DNA from: Nonomuraea montanisoli
GTDB taxonomy: Bacteria > Actinomycetota > Actinomycetes > Streptosporangiales > Streptosporangiaceae
Direction: 5' to 3'
Length of the DNA stretch: 64,000 nucleotides
NCBI RefSeq assembly: GCF_013363975.1
Contig: NZ_JABWGN010000007.1
Span: forward strand, 124,001-188,000
Shown here: positions 1 through 8,805 of the stretch, one piece after another
Numbering within the stretch: position 1 is the stretch's first letter
How the letters are laid out: the number at the start of each line of letters is the position of its first letter
The notes under the pieces: model-generated
What the model was told of the DNA's origin: nothing
The model's database searches: none
What the model saw: the letters and a program-made list of their open reading frames with translations, nothing else
Position numbers and translations under genes: made by a program

Positions 1-106
1 CGAGGTCGAAGGCGTCCCCCGACGACCTCGTCCTCCCCCGGATGAGCGCGTAGGGCCGGACGACCGGTCCCGCCGCGTCGTCCAGCCACTGGGGGGTCTC
101 CGTCAT
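1..106 (-). CDS. DUF742 protein of a conservon (5' part only)
   Basis: Only the first 35 codons are present; the gene runs off the left edge. The N-terminus contains RPYALIRGRTRSS followed by FDL, the usual beginning of DUF742 proteins, which are the third component (CvnC) of actinomycete conservons. Its ATG overlaps the stop codon of the roadblock gene (ATGA), so the two are translationally coupled. A Rab-like GTPase gene (CvnD) would be expected next, outside the window. DUF742 proteins have a winged-helix-like fold and are thought to join the kinase/roadblock assembly; that role is family knowledge, not visible here. Confidence 0.85.
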   Translation of the reverse strand, partial: MTETPQWLDDAAGPVVRPYALIRGRTRSSGDAFDL

Positions 107-510
107 GGCGTCGTGTTTCGCGGGTTGGTCGAGATGTGCTGGCCCACCCGCTTGACCAGCATCGCCATCTCGTAGGCGATGTGCCCGACGTCGACGTTCG
201 CCTCGGCCAGCACGGCCAGGCACGTGCCCTGGCCGGCCGCGGTCACGAACAGGAACGCCGACTCCATCTCCACGATGGTCTGGCGGACGTCGCCGCCGCC
301 GAAGTGGCGTCCGGTGCCGCGGGCGAGGCTCTGGAACCCGGCCGCCACGGCCGACAGGTGCTCGGCGTCCTCGCGGACGAGCCCCTTGGAGTAGCCCACC
401 GCGAGGCCGTCGGTCGACAGGATCACAGCCTGCCGGACCGCCGCGACCCTGGTCGTCAGGTCGTCGAGCAGCCAGTTCAGCTCACCGGTGTTGGTCGTGG
501 GCGCGCTCAT
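103..510 (-). CDS. Roadblock/LC7 domain protein of a conservon (CvnB-like)
   Basis: A 135-residue protein that is almost entirely one Roadblock/LC7 domain. It begins with the typical segment LNWLLDDLTTRVAAVRQAV, followed by LSTDGLAVGYSKG and a hydrophobic beta strand AFLFVTAAGQGTCLAVLAE. In conservons such proteins are thought to regulate the partner Ras-like GTPase and to bind the sensor kinase. Start and stop overlap the neighbours by four bases on each side (kinase upstream, DUF742 downstream), so the three genes form one tight operon read leftward. Length is normal for the family. Confidence 0.93.
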   Translation of the reverse strand: MSAPTTNTGELNWLLDDLTTRVAAVRQAVILSTDGLAVGYSKGLVREDAEHLSAVAAGFQSLARGTGRHFGGGDVRQTIVEMESAFLFVTAAGQGTCLAVLAEANVDVGHIAYEMAMLVKRVGQHISTNPRNTTP

Positions 511-2711
511 GCCTCCCCCTCCTCATTTGCTTCTTCTCGGGCGCGTTGGGTTCCCCGTTGGAACGCGGAGAACAGATCGCGTACCTCGTCGGGAGAGCGT
601 TCCGTCTTCTGCTCCGGCTCCGGCTCGGGCGTCGGGTCCGCCCGAAGCTGGGGTGCCAGGTTTGCCTGCCGGACCCGCGTGGGCAGGCCGGCATGGGTCC
701 CGCCGCTCACCACGGCGAGGGCCTTCTTCTTCCTCGTACGGCTGGGCAGCCCGGCGACGGTGCCCCGGCCGCTGCCGCCGCCCGTGTCCTCGCCGGCCTC
801 GCGGCGGGTGTCACGGTCGTCGTCGCCGGCCGTCAGCGCCGTCTGCTCGCTGACCAGGGCGCGCGGCACCAGGACGATCGCCGTGGTGCCGCCGAACGGC
901 GAGCGGCGCATCAGCACCTGGATGTCGTGCCGCTCGGCCAGCTTGCCGACCACGAACAGGCCGAGCCTGTCGCTGTCGGCGAGGTCGAACTCCGGGGGCC
1001 GGGCCAGCCGCGCGTTGATCGCGGCGTACTCGGCCTGGGGAAGCCCGAGTCCCCGGTCCTCCACCTCGATCGCGTACCCGTTGCTCACCAGGTCGCCGCG
1101 GACGTGGATCGGTGTGTCGGGCGGCGAGTACAGGGTCGCGTTCTCGACCAGCTCGGCCACGAGGTGGGTGAGGTCGGCCGCGGCGCCGCCGTCGATGGCG
1201 CTGGCCGGCATGGTCTCCACCGTGACCCGCGTGTACTCCTCGACCTCGGCGACGGCGGCCCGCACGATGTCGAGCACGGACACCGGCTTGCGCCAGGCGC
1301 GGCCGGGAGCCGACCCGGACAGGACGATGAGGCTCTCGGCGTGGCGGCGCATGCGGGTGGTGAGGTGGTCGACGCGGAAGAGCTCTTCCAGGCGGTCGGG
1401 GTCGTGGGTGCGGCGCTGCATGCTGTCGAGCAGGGCGAGCTGGCGATGCAGCAGGCCCTGCTTGCGCCGGGCGAGGTTGAGGAAGACCTGGCTCACGCCG
1501 CGGCGCAGCTCGGCCTGCCCCACGGCGGCCCGTACGGCGGTGCACTGCACGGAGGCGAACGCGCGGCCCACGTCGGTGATCTCGGCGGAGCCGCTGACCT
1601 TGAGCGGCTTGGCCTCCTTCGCGGGGTCCACGTCGTCGCCGCGGCGCAGGCTCTCGACGAGGGCGGGCAGCCGCTCCTCCGACAGCTCGACGGCGGCGGC
1701 GCGCAGCCCGGCCAGCTCGGCGCCCAGGCGGCGGCCGAGACGCACGGAGATGACGATCGAGGCGAGGACGGCGATCAGGCCGACGACGCCGGCGACCGCG
1801 ATGCGGGCGAGGATGGCGGTGGCCGCCCCGGTGGCGCGGTCGGAGAGCACTTCGGAGGAGGAGACGCCGAGCCGGTCGAGCTGGGCCATCACCTGGCCGA
1901 CGGCCGCGTTCCAGGCGGCGGCGTCGGGCGGCGGCTCGCCGGTGGTGACGATTCGCTTCTCCATGCGGGTGAAGTCGCGGAAGGTGGCGCCGTCGAGCAC
2001 CTTCTCGTACGGCCGGCGCAGCGCGACGTCGAGGCCGGCCAGGCCGCGGGAGTGCAGGAACGTGCGGGTGGCGGTGTACTCGGTGAACGCGGCGGCCTCG
2101 GGCTGGGTGAGCTGCCCGTCGACCAGGGCGCCGCTGATCAGCGCGTGCTCCCGGGCGATGACCTCGCGGGCGTTGCCCATCGCCTGCATGGCCGTGGCCT
2201 GCTGGAAGAGCGGGAGGTCGGGCACGGAGACCATGTGGTCGTAGAAGCGGAAGAGGGCGTCGAGGACGGCGTTGTAGGCGTTGATGCCCACGAGGCGGGA
2301 GCTGAGGCCGGCGTCGATGTCGGCGCGGATGGAGCCGAGGCGGGCGAGCGCGCCGTCGAGGGTGTCGAGCGGGCGGCGCAGCTCGGCTGTGACGGCGTCG
2401 CCGGCCTCGGTGGCGGCGCGGCGGAAGTCGGCGACGGCCTTGTCGGTGCGGGCTCGCTGGGCACCGAGGTCCTTGGTGAGCTCACGCGTGGTGACGGCCA
2501 CGGCGGAGCGGGCGCGTTCGGCCTGGAGCTGGAGACCCAGCTCGGTCGAGGTGACCCCGACCGTCTGGTACAGGGTGTTGGTCCTCAGGAGGGCCTGCCC
2601 GTCACCCACGGTGAGGTTCAGGGCGAACCCCCACAACGCGCTCAGAGATAGGAGGGGTAGTAGCAGCAATAAGAAGATCTTGAACCGAATTGACCGGTTA
2701 CGCGAGCCCAT
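507..2711 (-). CDS. Conservon sensor histidine kinase with nitrate/nitrite-sensing domain (CvnA-like)
   Basis: The chosen ATG at 2711 gives 734 residues and puts the first membrane helix (FKIFLLLLLPLLSLSALWGF) right after a basic start; an in-frame extension to 2789 adds 26 residues without membrane or domain character. Order: N-terminal helix, an extracytoplasmic NIT-type helical sensor (roughly 40-290), a second membrane helix (AVAGVVGLIAVLASIVISV), HAMP-like linker, and a HATPase_c domain with the N-box ELVENATLYSPP and G-box-like DRGLGLP. There is no clear HisKA box with a phosphoacceptor histidine, as usual for CvnA. The last 130 residues are disordered, rich in Glu, Pro, Thr and Arg. 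First gene of the conservon operon. Confidence 0.9.
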   Translation of the reverse strand: MGSRNRSIRFKIFLLLLLPLLSLSALWGFALNLTVGDGQALLRTNTLYQTVGVTSTELGLQLQAERARSAVAVTTRELTKDLGAQRARTDKAVADFRRAATEAGDAVTAELRRPLDTLDGALARLGSIRADIDAGLSSRLVGINAYNAVLDALFRFYDHMVSVPDLPLFQQATAMQAMGNAREVIAREHALISGALVDGQLTQPEAAAFTEYTATRTFLHSRGLAGLDVALRRPYEKVLDGATFRDFTRMEKRIVTTGEPPPDAAAWNAAVGQVMAQLDRLGVSSSEVLSDRATGAATAILARIAVAGVVGLIAVLASIVISVRLGRRLGAELAGLRAAAVELSEERLPALVESLRRGDDVDPAKEAKPLKVSGSAEITDVGRAFASVQCTAVRAAVGQAELRRGVSQVFLNLARRKQGLLHRQLALLDSMQRRTHDPDRLEELFRVDHLTTRMRRHAESLIVLSGSAPGRAWRKPVSVLDIVRAAVAEVEEYTRVTVETMPASAIDGGAAADLTHLVAELVENATLYSPPDTPIHVRGDLVSNGYAIEVEDRGLGLPQAEYAAINARLARPPEFDLADSDRLGLFVVGKLAERHDIQVLMRRSPFGGTTAIVLVPRALVSEQTALTAGDDDRDTRREAGEDTGGGSGRGTVAGLPSRTRKKKALAVVSGGTHAGLPTRVRQANLAPQLRADPTPEPEPEQKTERSPDEVRDLFSAFQRGTQRAREEANEEGEA

Positions 2712-2822
2712 GTCCCAACCTCGGAGTCGAGGGGCATTTCCACCTTTTGTGTAAATACACCTCCGGAAGATCGCACAGGAGACTAGCACCGTTTAAGCTC
2801 CCGGCGCAGTGGGAGGAACAGG

Positions 2823-3605
2823 ATGATTAGTGTGATTACTGGGGCAAGCGCCGGGATCGGGGCCGCCGCGGCGGCCGAGCTTTCCCGCCGCGGGCACCGG
2901 GTGGTCCTCGTGGGCCGCGACCGGCGGCGGCTCGACGAGGTGGCGGCCGGCCTGGCCGGTCCGAAGGCCGACGTGCTGACGTGCGACTTCACGTCGCTGG
3001 ACGACGTACGGGCGCTCGCGGCCCGCCTCGCCGAGCGCTACGAGCGCATCGCGGTGCTCGCCAACAACGCCGGAGTCATGAGCACCGAGCGGACCGTGAC
3101 GTCGGACGGCCACGAGCTCATGGTTCAGGTCAACCATCTGGCGCCGTTCGTGCTGACCCAAACCTTGGGAGAGCGGGTCGACAGGGTGGTGACCACCTCG
3201 TCCCGCGCGGCCCGGAGCGGCCGGCTCGACCCGTCCGACCTGTCGCGGGAGCGGCGCAGGTGGAACGGCTGGCTCCAGTACGGCGACACCAAGCAGGCCA
3301 ACGCGCTGTTCACGGTCGGGCTCGCGGCCCGCGGGGTGGCGGCCACGTGCTTCCATCCGGGGGTGATCCGCACCGGGTTCGCCGCCGGGTCGCTGCTCAT
3401 GCGGCTCTTCCTGGCGGTGCCCGGGTACGCCAAGCCGCCGGAGCACGGGGCGCGCACCCTGGTCCACCTGGCCACGCACCGCGACGGGGTGGAGCACCAG
3501 GGCCGGTACGTCGACGGGCAGGCGCCACGGGAGGTGCCGGCGACCATGTCCGACCCGGCCCTGGCCGAGCGCCTGTGGGAGGCCACGCTGAAGGCCGTCG
3601 GGTAG
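2823..3605 (+). CDS. Short-chain dehydrogenase/reductase
   Basis: Classical SDR of 260 residues. Visible are the cofactor motif TGASAGIG (residues 6-13), NNAG (81-84), a Ser in VVTTSSRA (about 126) and the catalytic pair in YGDTK (Tyr153, Lys157). The tail carries a long loop (GYAKPPEHGARTLVHLA) as in retinol dehydrogenase/WW-oxidoreductase-like SDRs. The substrate cannot be predicted. A ribosome site (GGGAGGAACAGG) lies just upstream of the ATG. The gene diverges from the conservon kinase and converges on the flavoprotein gene, the two stop codons being one base apart. Confidence 0.92.
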   Translation: MISVITGASAGIGAAAAAELSRRGHRVVLVGRDRRRLDEVAAGLAGPKADVLTCDFTSLDDVRALAARLAERYERIAVLANNAGVMSTERTVTSDGHELMVQVNHLAPFVLTQTLGERVDRVVTTSSRAARSGRLDPSDLSRERRRWNGWLQYGDTKQANALFTVGLAARGVAATCFHPGVIRTGFAAGSLLMRLFLAVPGYAKPPEHGARTLVHLATHRDGVEHQGRYVDGQAPREVPATMSDPALAERLWEATLKAVG

Positions 3606-3606
3606 G

Positions 3607-5589
3607 TCAGCGGGTCAGGTCGTCCACCGCCCGGCAGGCCGCCGTGACCGCGGAGTCGAAGCCGCCGCCCGGCTCGGCGTCGGCGTTCGCGATCGCGATC
3701 CGGCCGAACGGCCGCCGGGCGGTCTCCGCGGGGAGCGGGCCGTCGGGGTAGAAGCCGTCCCACGGCCTGCGGTACTCGGGCGCGTACCCGTGCCCCCACC
3801 GGTTGACCGTGACGGCCTCGACGTCGGCGGCCGGGTCGAAGCCGTACGGCTCCAGCAGCCGGGTGAGCTGGTCCCGCAGCGTGTACTCCAGGTCCTCGTA
3901 CGGGGTCCTGAGGAGCGCCTGGCGGCCCGCGGCGGCCCCGCGGGCGGGCCCGAGCTCCGAGCGGCTCGGCGCGGCCACCAGATGCGCCAGGATCGGCTCG
4001 GAGGGGTCGGTGGGGCACGGGTAGCCGGGAGCGCTCACGGGCCGTCCCAGCTCCGTCTGGCACCAGTACGCGCCCGTCCAGCGCACGGCCCGCACCCCCG
4101 CCCGGTGCCAGGCCCGCCAGTCGCGCAGCCGTACGGTGGCGTGCAGCACGGGCGTCTTGACGGCGGCCCGCAGCGCGCGCCGCTGGTCGGCCGGCAGCTC
4201 CGGCACGAGGTACGGGATGACGGTGTGCCAGCAGGCCAGCACCACGGCACCCGCGCTCACGGTCCTGAGCCGGTAGCCGTCGAAGTAGCCGACCGTGGCG
4301 GCGGAGCCGTCGCCGTCGTTGCGCACCGAGACCACCGGGCTGGACAGCCGGACCCGGACCCGGCTCCCGGGCCGGTCCAGGCGGGCGTAGTCGTAGGCGG
4401 CCGTCGTCACGCCGTCCGCGGACACGGAGGTGGACGCGGAGGTGGACGCGGAGGTGGACGCGGAGGTGGACGCGGAGCCGGCGAAGCCGGGGACCATCCG
4501 GCCCACCAGCATCCGCACCAGCGCCTGGTTGCCCTCGGGGAAGCGGACGGGAGCACCCGCGTCCCACTCCTTGCGCACCGTGGGCGAGTTGAACCGCGAC
4601 GGCTTGCCCCGGTCCAGCCCCAGGCCGCCGAAGCCGGGATAGTCCCAGCGGCGGGCCATGCCCCAGGCGTCGATCGCGCCGAAGGAGTCGGCGCCGTACC
4701 CCCAGCGGGCGCTCGGCATCGTGCGGCAGAACCGCTCCACGTCCGGGTGGACCCCGCACACCTCCAGCAGGAACGCCGAGTACGTCAGCTCCGCCAGCCG
4801 CCGTTCCTTCTCCTCGTCCGGCATCCCGGAGAGCCAGTCGGGCGGGTCGGTGCAGAGCATGAGCAGGTCCCGCCGGGCCTGCTCGGCGATCGGCAGGCGG
4901 CTCACCCAGTCCTCGGCCGGCCCGTCGGGCTCGAAGGCCACCAGCCGGTCGCGCCCGAACGCCTCCCGGTCGCACATCACGCCCCTGCGCAGGCCGAGAC
5001 CCGGGTAGAGCTCGCGGTCCAGGCGCCCGGCGAGCGTGTCCGGCTCGACGCCGAGGAGGGCGAGCAGCTCCTTGGCCTCGGGCGTCCACGCCTCGGGCGG
5101 GCCGAGCGACGGCGAGCCGCCGGGCCCGATCAGCGGCCCCGGTCGCGCGCCGCCCCTGAACTCGTTGCGCCGCGCGTGCCCGCCGATCTCGTCGTGGTTG
5201 TCGAGGACGAGCACGCGGGCCTTCGGCTCGCGCCGCAGCCACTCGTGGGCGGCGGTGACGCCGCTGACGCCGGCGCCCACGACCACCAGGTCGTAGCTCT
5301 CGCCCGTGGGGTGGGGCGGGCCGGCGTGCTCCCAGAAGCGGCCGTCGCGCAGCGCGTGCGGCACGCTGAGCGCGTCGGGGTCGTCGCCCCGCAGTCCGGT
5401 GAGCGCCGGCGGGTAGGGGGGCTCCTCGGGCCGCTCCGCGCCGCGGCCGCCGTGGAGGAGCGGGATCCCGGTGACCGCGCCCACCGCCGTCGCCGCCGCG
5501 GTCACGGCGACGCCGTCGAAGAAGTCACGGCGCGAAATCGGCCGGTCCATCCCGAGGTCGCGCGCCCGGCGCGGGTCGATGTCGCTCAT
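3607..5589 (-). CDS. Tat-exported FAD-dependent oxidoreductase, spermidine dehydrogenase-like
   Basis: The start at 5589 gives 660 residues and places a twin-arginine signal near the N-terminus (ISRRDFFDGVAV, Arg20-Arg21, then an Ala-rich hydrophobic stretch). After it come YPPALTGLRGDDPDA and the Rossmann FAD motif LVVVGAGVSGVTAAHEW (about 101-117) with NHDEIGGHARRNEF. This combination resembles bacterial spermidine dehydrogenase (SpdH), which oxidises polyamines; the actual substrate is inferred. Residues about 372-388 are a four-fold ASTS repeat encoded by four 12-bp units (4427-4474), probably a surface loop. An in-frame ATG at 5601 and a longer reading frame to 5820 exist but add no signal-peptide features. 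Confidence 0.82.
   Translation of the reverse strand: MSDIDPRRARDLGMDRPISRRDFFDGVAVTAAATAVGAVTGIPLLHGGRGAERPEEPPYPPALTGLRGDDPDALSVPHALRDGRFWEHAGPPHPTGESYDLVVVGAGVSGVTAAHEWLRREPKARVLVLDNHDEIGGHARRNEFRGGARPGPLIGPGGSPSLGPPEAWTPEAKELLALLGVEPDTLAGRLDRELYPGLGLRRGVMCDREAFGRDRLVAFEPDGPAEDWVSRLPIAEQARRDLLMLCTDPPDWLSGMPDEEKERRLAELTYSAFLLEVCGVHPDVERFCRTMPSARWGYGADSFGAIDAWGMARRWDYPGFGGLGLDRGKPSRFNSPTVRKEWDAGAPVRFPEGNQALVRMLVGRMVPGFAGSASTSASTSASTSASTSVSADGVTTAAYDYARLDRPGSRVRVRLSSPVVSVRNDGDGSAATVGYFDGYRLRTVSAGAVVLACWHTVIPYLVPELPADQRRALRAAVKTPVLHATVRLRDWRAWHRAGVRAVRWTGAYWCQTELGRPVSAPGYPCPTDPSEPILAHLVAAPSRSELGPARGAAAGRQALLRTPYEDLEYTLRDQLTRLLEPYGFDPAADVEAVTVNRWGHGYAPEYRRPWDGFYPDGPLPAETARRPFGRIAIANADAEPGGGFDSAVTAACRAVDDLTR
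4427..4474. repeat. Four tandem 12-bp units inside the flavoprotein gene
   Basis: GAGGTGGACGCG is repeated four times without a mismatch. The period is a multiple of three, so copy-number change would lengthen or shorten an Ala-Ser-Thr-Ser loop in the spermidine dehydrogenase-like protein without frameshift. Confidence 0.95.
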
Positions 5590-5874
5590 GTGCTGGATCA
5601 TGATGACGCCGGGCAAATGCCGCGCTACGCCGCGCAGTGCTCCGAGAAACTTTTTGCGCGACCTGTTACGGCGAATTGCCGCTTTGCGGGGTGTGCCCCC
5701 GTTCGGGCCTCCTGGCGTGCGGAGACTCCGATCCGCGGCTGGTCGAGCCCGTTCGGTGACTCCGCTCGCCCGGGAATGGGGGTGAATGGATATGGCCGCC
5801 ATGAAACCGCGCGATTCCATGAATAGCGCTGTTGCGCGGCCCCGCCGAGGTCGTTTCCTCTAGCGTTCGGAAAT

Positions 5875-6606
5875 ATGCTGGGTAAGTCAAATCGTCAATC
5901 CACTGTCAGCCGGTTTTCCGGACTCAAGGCTTTTTCCGGGATATGTGCCGGCGTGACGCTCCTGGCGGGATGCGCCGCCGGCGAGAGCGCCGGGAGCGCC
6001 GGGAGCACCGGGTCCAACCCGGCCCGGGTCGCCGCCGCCACCGCCGAGGCGGGCCGGCTGCGCGCCCTCCTGCTGCCGGCGCCCCAGGGCATGAAGGTCG
6101 TCCACGGCCCCGAGACGGGCTTCTTCGGCCGCCTGGAGGCGACCCGGAAGGGCCTCGCCGCGGTCCGCGCGGCGAGCGCGGAACGGCCCGAGTGCGCCAA
6201 GGCGGCGCAGCTCGACGTCACCGAGCCCACCGTGGCCGGCGCGCCGGCCGCCGTCGTCGCCTTCGCCTCCGACAAGGGGTCGATCACCGAGGCCATCGTG
6301 TCGATGCCCACGGAGGGGTTCCCGGCGCCGCTGCCCAAGGAGTGCGCCAACTACACGGCGGCTGTCAACGGCACGAAGGTGACCTATCGCACGCGCGAGC
6401 TGTCCATGCCGCGGCGCGGCGACCAGTCGCGCGCCTATCTCACCACCGCCGCGGGCGGCGGGCAGGACGTCCAGGTCGGCACCGTGCTGGTGCGCCGGGG
6501 CAAGGCCGTGCTGAGCCTGCTCGTGGTGGGCGAGAAGGTCAAGCGCGACGGCCTGTACGAACTCGGCCGGCTCGCCGACGAACGTCTGGCGAAACTGCAC
6601 GGCTGA
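5875..6606 (+). CDS. Secreted lipoprotein of unknown function
   Basis: A 243-residue protein with a lipoprotein signal peptide: basic N-terminus, hydrophobic segment and lipobox LLAGC (Cys33), followed by a Gly/Ser/Ala linker. The mature part (about 45-243) is an alpha/beta domain with two cysteines and no motif I recognise; actinomycetes encode many such small extracytoplasmic lipoproteins. A TAGCGT box ends 8 nt before the ATG, so the mRNA may be leaderless. It is divergent from the flavoprotein gene and converges on the glycosyltransferase gene at 6663. Confidence 0.8.
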   Translation: MLGKSNRQSTVSRFSGLKAFSGICAGVTLLAGCAAGESAGSAGSTGSNPARVAAATAEAGRLRALLLPAPQGMKVVHGPETGFFGRLEATRKGLAAVRAASAERPECAKAAQLDVTEPTVAGAPAAVVAFASDKGSITEAIVSMPTEGFPAPLPKECANYTAAVNGTKVTYRTRELSMPRRGDQSRAYLTTAAGGGQDVQVGTVLVRRGKAVLSLLVVGEKVKRDGLYELGRLADERLAKLHG

Positions 6607-6662
6607 GCGGCCCGCCGGTCCCGGTCACCGCACGACCGGGACCGGACGGGTCCGGATCCGCC

Positions 6663-8699
6663 TCAGATCAGGACGTGGTCGTCGGGGCGGCCGACGAAGG
6701 AGAACTGGGCGTTGCGGGTCAGCTTGATGTGGTCGGCCTGCCAGGTGTGCATGCTCGCGTCGGCGCTGCGCCAGTAGACGAAGTTGAACCGGTCCGCCGA
6801 GTAGATCTTGACGCCGTCCTCCTTCAGCCGGCGCACCAGGTGGGTGTCCTCGCCGCGGGTGATGTCGGCGAAGCCGTACGAGCGGAACATGCCGGCCGTG
6901 CCGAGGAACGTGCCGCCCTGCACCAGGAACGAGTAGCGGTGCTCCAGGCCCGGCAGGCGCAGCATGGTGGTGTTGCTGCCCTCGAAGTAGGAGTAGTGGG
7001 CGCCCTTGCCGACCAGCTCGGCGTTCGTGTAGTCGAAGGCGCGCACGAGGTCCGACAGGTAGTGCTCGCCGTACAGGTTGTCGTCGTCCATCTTGGCGAT
7101 CAGCTCCCCCTCGGCGGCGGCGATGCCCAAATTCATGCAGGCGCCGAGCGACAGCTCGGGCGCCGCGGGCAGCACCACGACGTCGGTGATGCCCGCCATG
7201 CGCGCCTTGTCGGCCACCACGACGGGGTCGATGTCGAGGCCGTGCAGCACCATGACGAGCTGGAGCGGCCGGTGGATCTGCCGGGCCACCGACGAGATGG
7301 CGTGCTCGATCTGCGCGGCGCGGTTGGTCGGCAGCACCACCGAGATCGAGCGCGAGCGCGACGGCGCGGGCTTGCCGAGGAACGACAGGATCTGGTCCAC
7401 GCGGTGCGAGAACAGGTGCTTGTCGAAGACCTCGCGCATGGCCAGGTGCCCCATCCGGGCGCGCAGCTCGGGGCTGTTGATCAGGTGCAGCACCTGGTTG
7501 TACGACTCGACCGGCTCGCGGGCGATCGGGACGAGCTCGCCGAAGGTCTCCTCGATGGCCCGCGACCAGCCGGAGACGACCGGGGTCGAGCAGGCCGACA
7601 GCTCGAAGACGCGGCGCGCGCACATGGTCGGCGAGTCGAGCACCGAGTTGACGTTGAGGAAGACCTTGTACATCCGGTACGCGGCCAGCATCCGGTCGTA
7701 GGGCAGCTCGCCGACGATGTGCGGGCGGTACTTCTCCGGCCAGGCGTACTTCTCGTCCACCTCGCCGTTGCGGGCGAAGATGTGCAGGCCCAGCTCGCGG
7801 ACCGGGTCGAGCACGACCTCCATCTGCTCGCGCCGCTCCGGGTGCTTGTCGCGGAAGTACATGCCGGCGAAGACCACGTCGTGCAGCCGGCCCTCCCGCT
7901 GCTGGACGGGGTTGTGCACGCGCGGCTGGGCGGCGAACTGCAGCACGTCCACCCGGTCGTGGCCGAGCACCTCGCGGTACTTCGGCACCATGTCGCCGTC
8001 GCAGGTGAAGACGTAGTCGAACAGCTTCGCCGTGTCGATGAAGAAGTCGAAGTTGGGCGGGTCCTCCTTGTTCCAGAAGACCGTCGGGATGCCCTCGGCC
8101 CGGCACCAGGCCACCAGCTCGCGCAGCGGCTCCTTGGGCGCGTTGGTGCCGGTCATCTGGTAGCGCCAGCGGCCCTGGTTGCCGTGCCAGGCCGACTCGC
8201 AGAACAGCAGGTCGGGCCGCTTCTCGGCGAAGATCTCCGGCCAGTCCTTGAGCCCGAACTCGATCTGGTCCCACTCGTAGCGGAACGCCGCACGGGAGAA
8301 GTCGTCCAGGATGACCGCGACCTTCAGGTCGGGCCGGTTGACCGGCCCCGCCGGCCACTTGACCGCGGGCACCTCGACGAGCGGCGGCCGGTGGTTGGCC
8401 GTCTCGATCGCCTCGGTGACCGGGGTGGGCGGCTTGGGGGCGCGGTCCTTGGACCTGACGGCCTCCAGCATCTTGCCGGGCCGCTTGGTGCCGATCGCCT
8501 CGCCCAGCTTGAACGTCCGCTTGGCCTGGGTGGCCTCCAGCTTCCAGGTGGCGTAGGCGGCCTTGGCCTCGGCGATCTCCAGGCGCCGGCGCAGCTCCCT
8601 GACCTCGGCCTCGAAGCGCTCGACGACCTTGCGCTCCTCCGGGAGCCAGTTGACGGGGCCGAGCCGCTGGAAGGTGGGCTCTTCGGGAGTTTCGGCCAT
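6663..8699 (-). CDS. Two-domain glycosyltransferase (CgeB-like GT plus family 2 GT)
   Basis: A 678-residue cytoplasmic protein. An N-terminal coiled-coil-like segment (about 20-60) precedes a glycosyltransferase of the CgeB/YkvP kind, recognisable by NKEDPPNFDFFIDTAKLFD, FAGMYFRDKHPERR and PTMCARRVFELSACSTPVV. From about residue 455 a family 2 glycosyltransferase begins (SISVVLPTNRAAQIEHAI) with the metal/nucleotide-sugar motif AKMDDDN and a second acidic site ITRGEDTHL. The fusion suggests one enzyme adding two sugars, or one active and one accessory domain. It is the first gene of the surface polysaccharide locus with wecB and UDP-sugar dehydrogenase genes; the acceptor is unknown. Confidence 0.88.
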   Translation of the reverse strand: MAETPEEPTFQRLGPVNWLPEERKVVERFEAEVRELRRRLEIAEAKAAYATWKLEATQAKRTFKLGEAIGTKRPGKMLEAVRSKDRAPKPPTPVTEAIETANHRPPLVEVPAVKWPAGPVNRPDLKVAVILDDFSRAAFRYEWDQIEFGLKDWPEIFAEKRPDLLFCESAWHGNQGRWRYQMTGTNAPKEPLRELVAWCRAEGIPTVFWNKEDPPNFDFFIDTAKLFDYVFTCDGDMVPKYREVLGHDRVDVLQFAAQPRVHNPVQQREGRLHDVVFAGMYFRDKHPERREQMEVVLDPVRELGLHIFARNGEVDEKYAWPEKYRPHIVGELPYDRMLAAYRMYKVFLNVNSVLDSPTMCARRVFELSACSTPVVSGWSRAIEETFGELVPIAREPVESYNQVLHLINSPELRARMGHLAMREVFDKHLFSHRVDQILSFLGKPAPSRSRSISVVLPTNRAAQIEHAISSVARQIHRPLQLVMVLHGLDIDPVVVADKARMAGITDVVVLPAAPELSLGACMNLGIAAAEGELIAKMDDDNLYGEHYLSDLVRAFDYTNAELVGKGAHYSYFEGSNTTMLRLPGLEHRYSFLVQGGTFLGTAGMFRSYGFADITRGEDTHLVRRLKEDGVKIYSADRFNFVYWRSADASMHTWQADHIKLTRNAQFSFVGRPDDHVLI

Positions 8700-8805
8700 G
8701 GGGATGCTCGCCTATCGCTTAGCGGAGAGATGTCATCGTACGCGGAGCGTGGGGGAGCGCACCGGCGAAACGGAAGAAAGCCGTATGAAGCCGTACGAAG
8801 CGGGG

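Noticed and set aside
136..2651. Long plus-strand reading frames opposite the conservon kinase (701-702 codons)
   Set aside because: They are antisense shadows of a kinase with clear domains; the translations are Arg/Ala/Gly-rich without motifs.
3125..5242. 705-codon minus frame overlapping the SDR gene and the flavoprotein
   Set aside because: A frame shadow; its translation is low-complexity, while the SDR and the flavoprotein frames have motifs.
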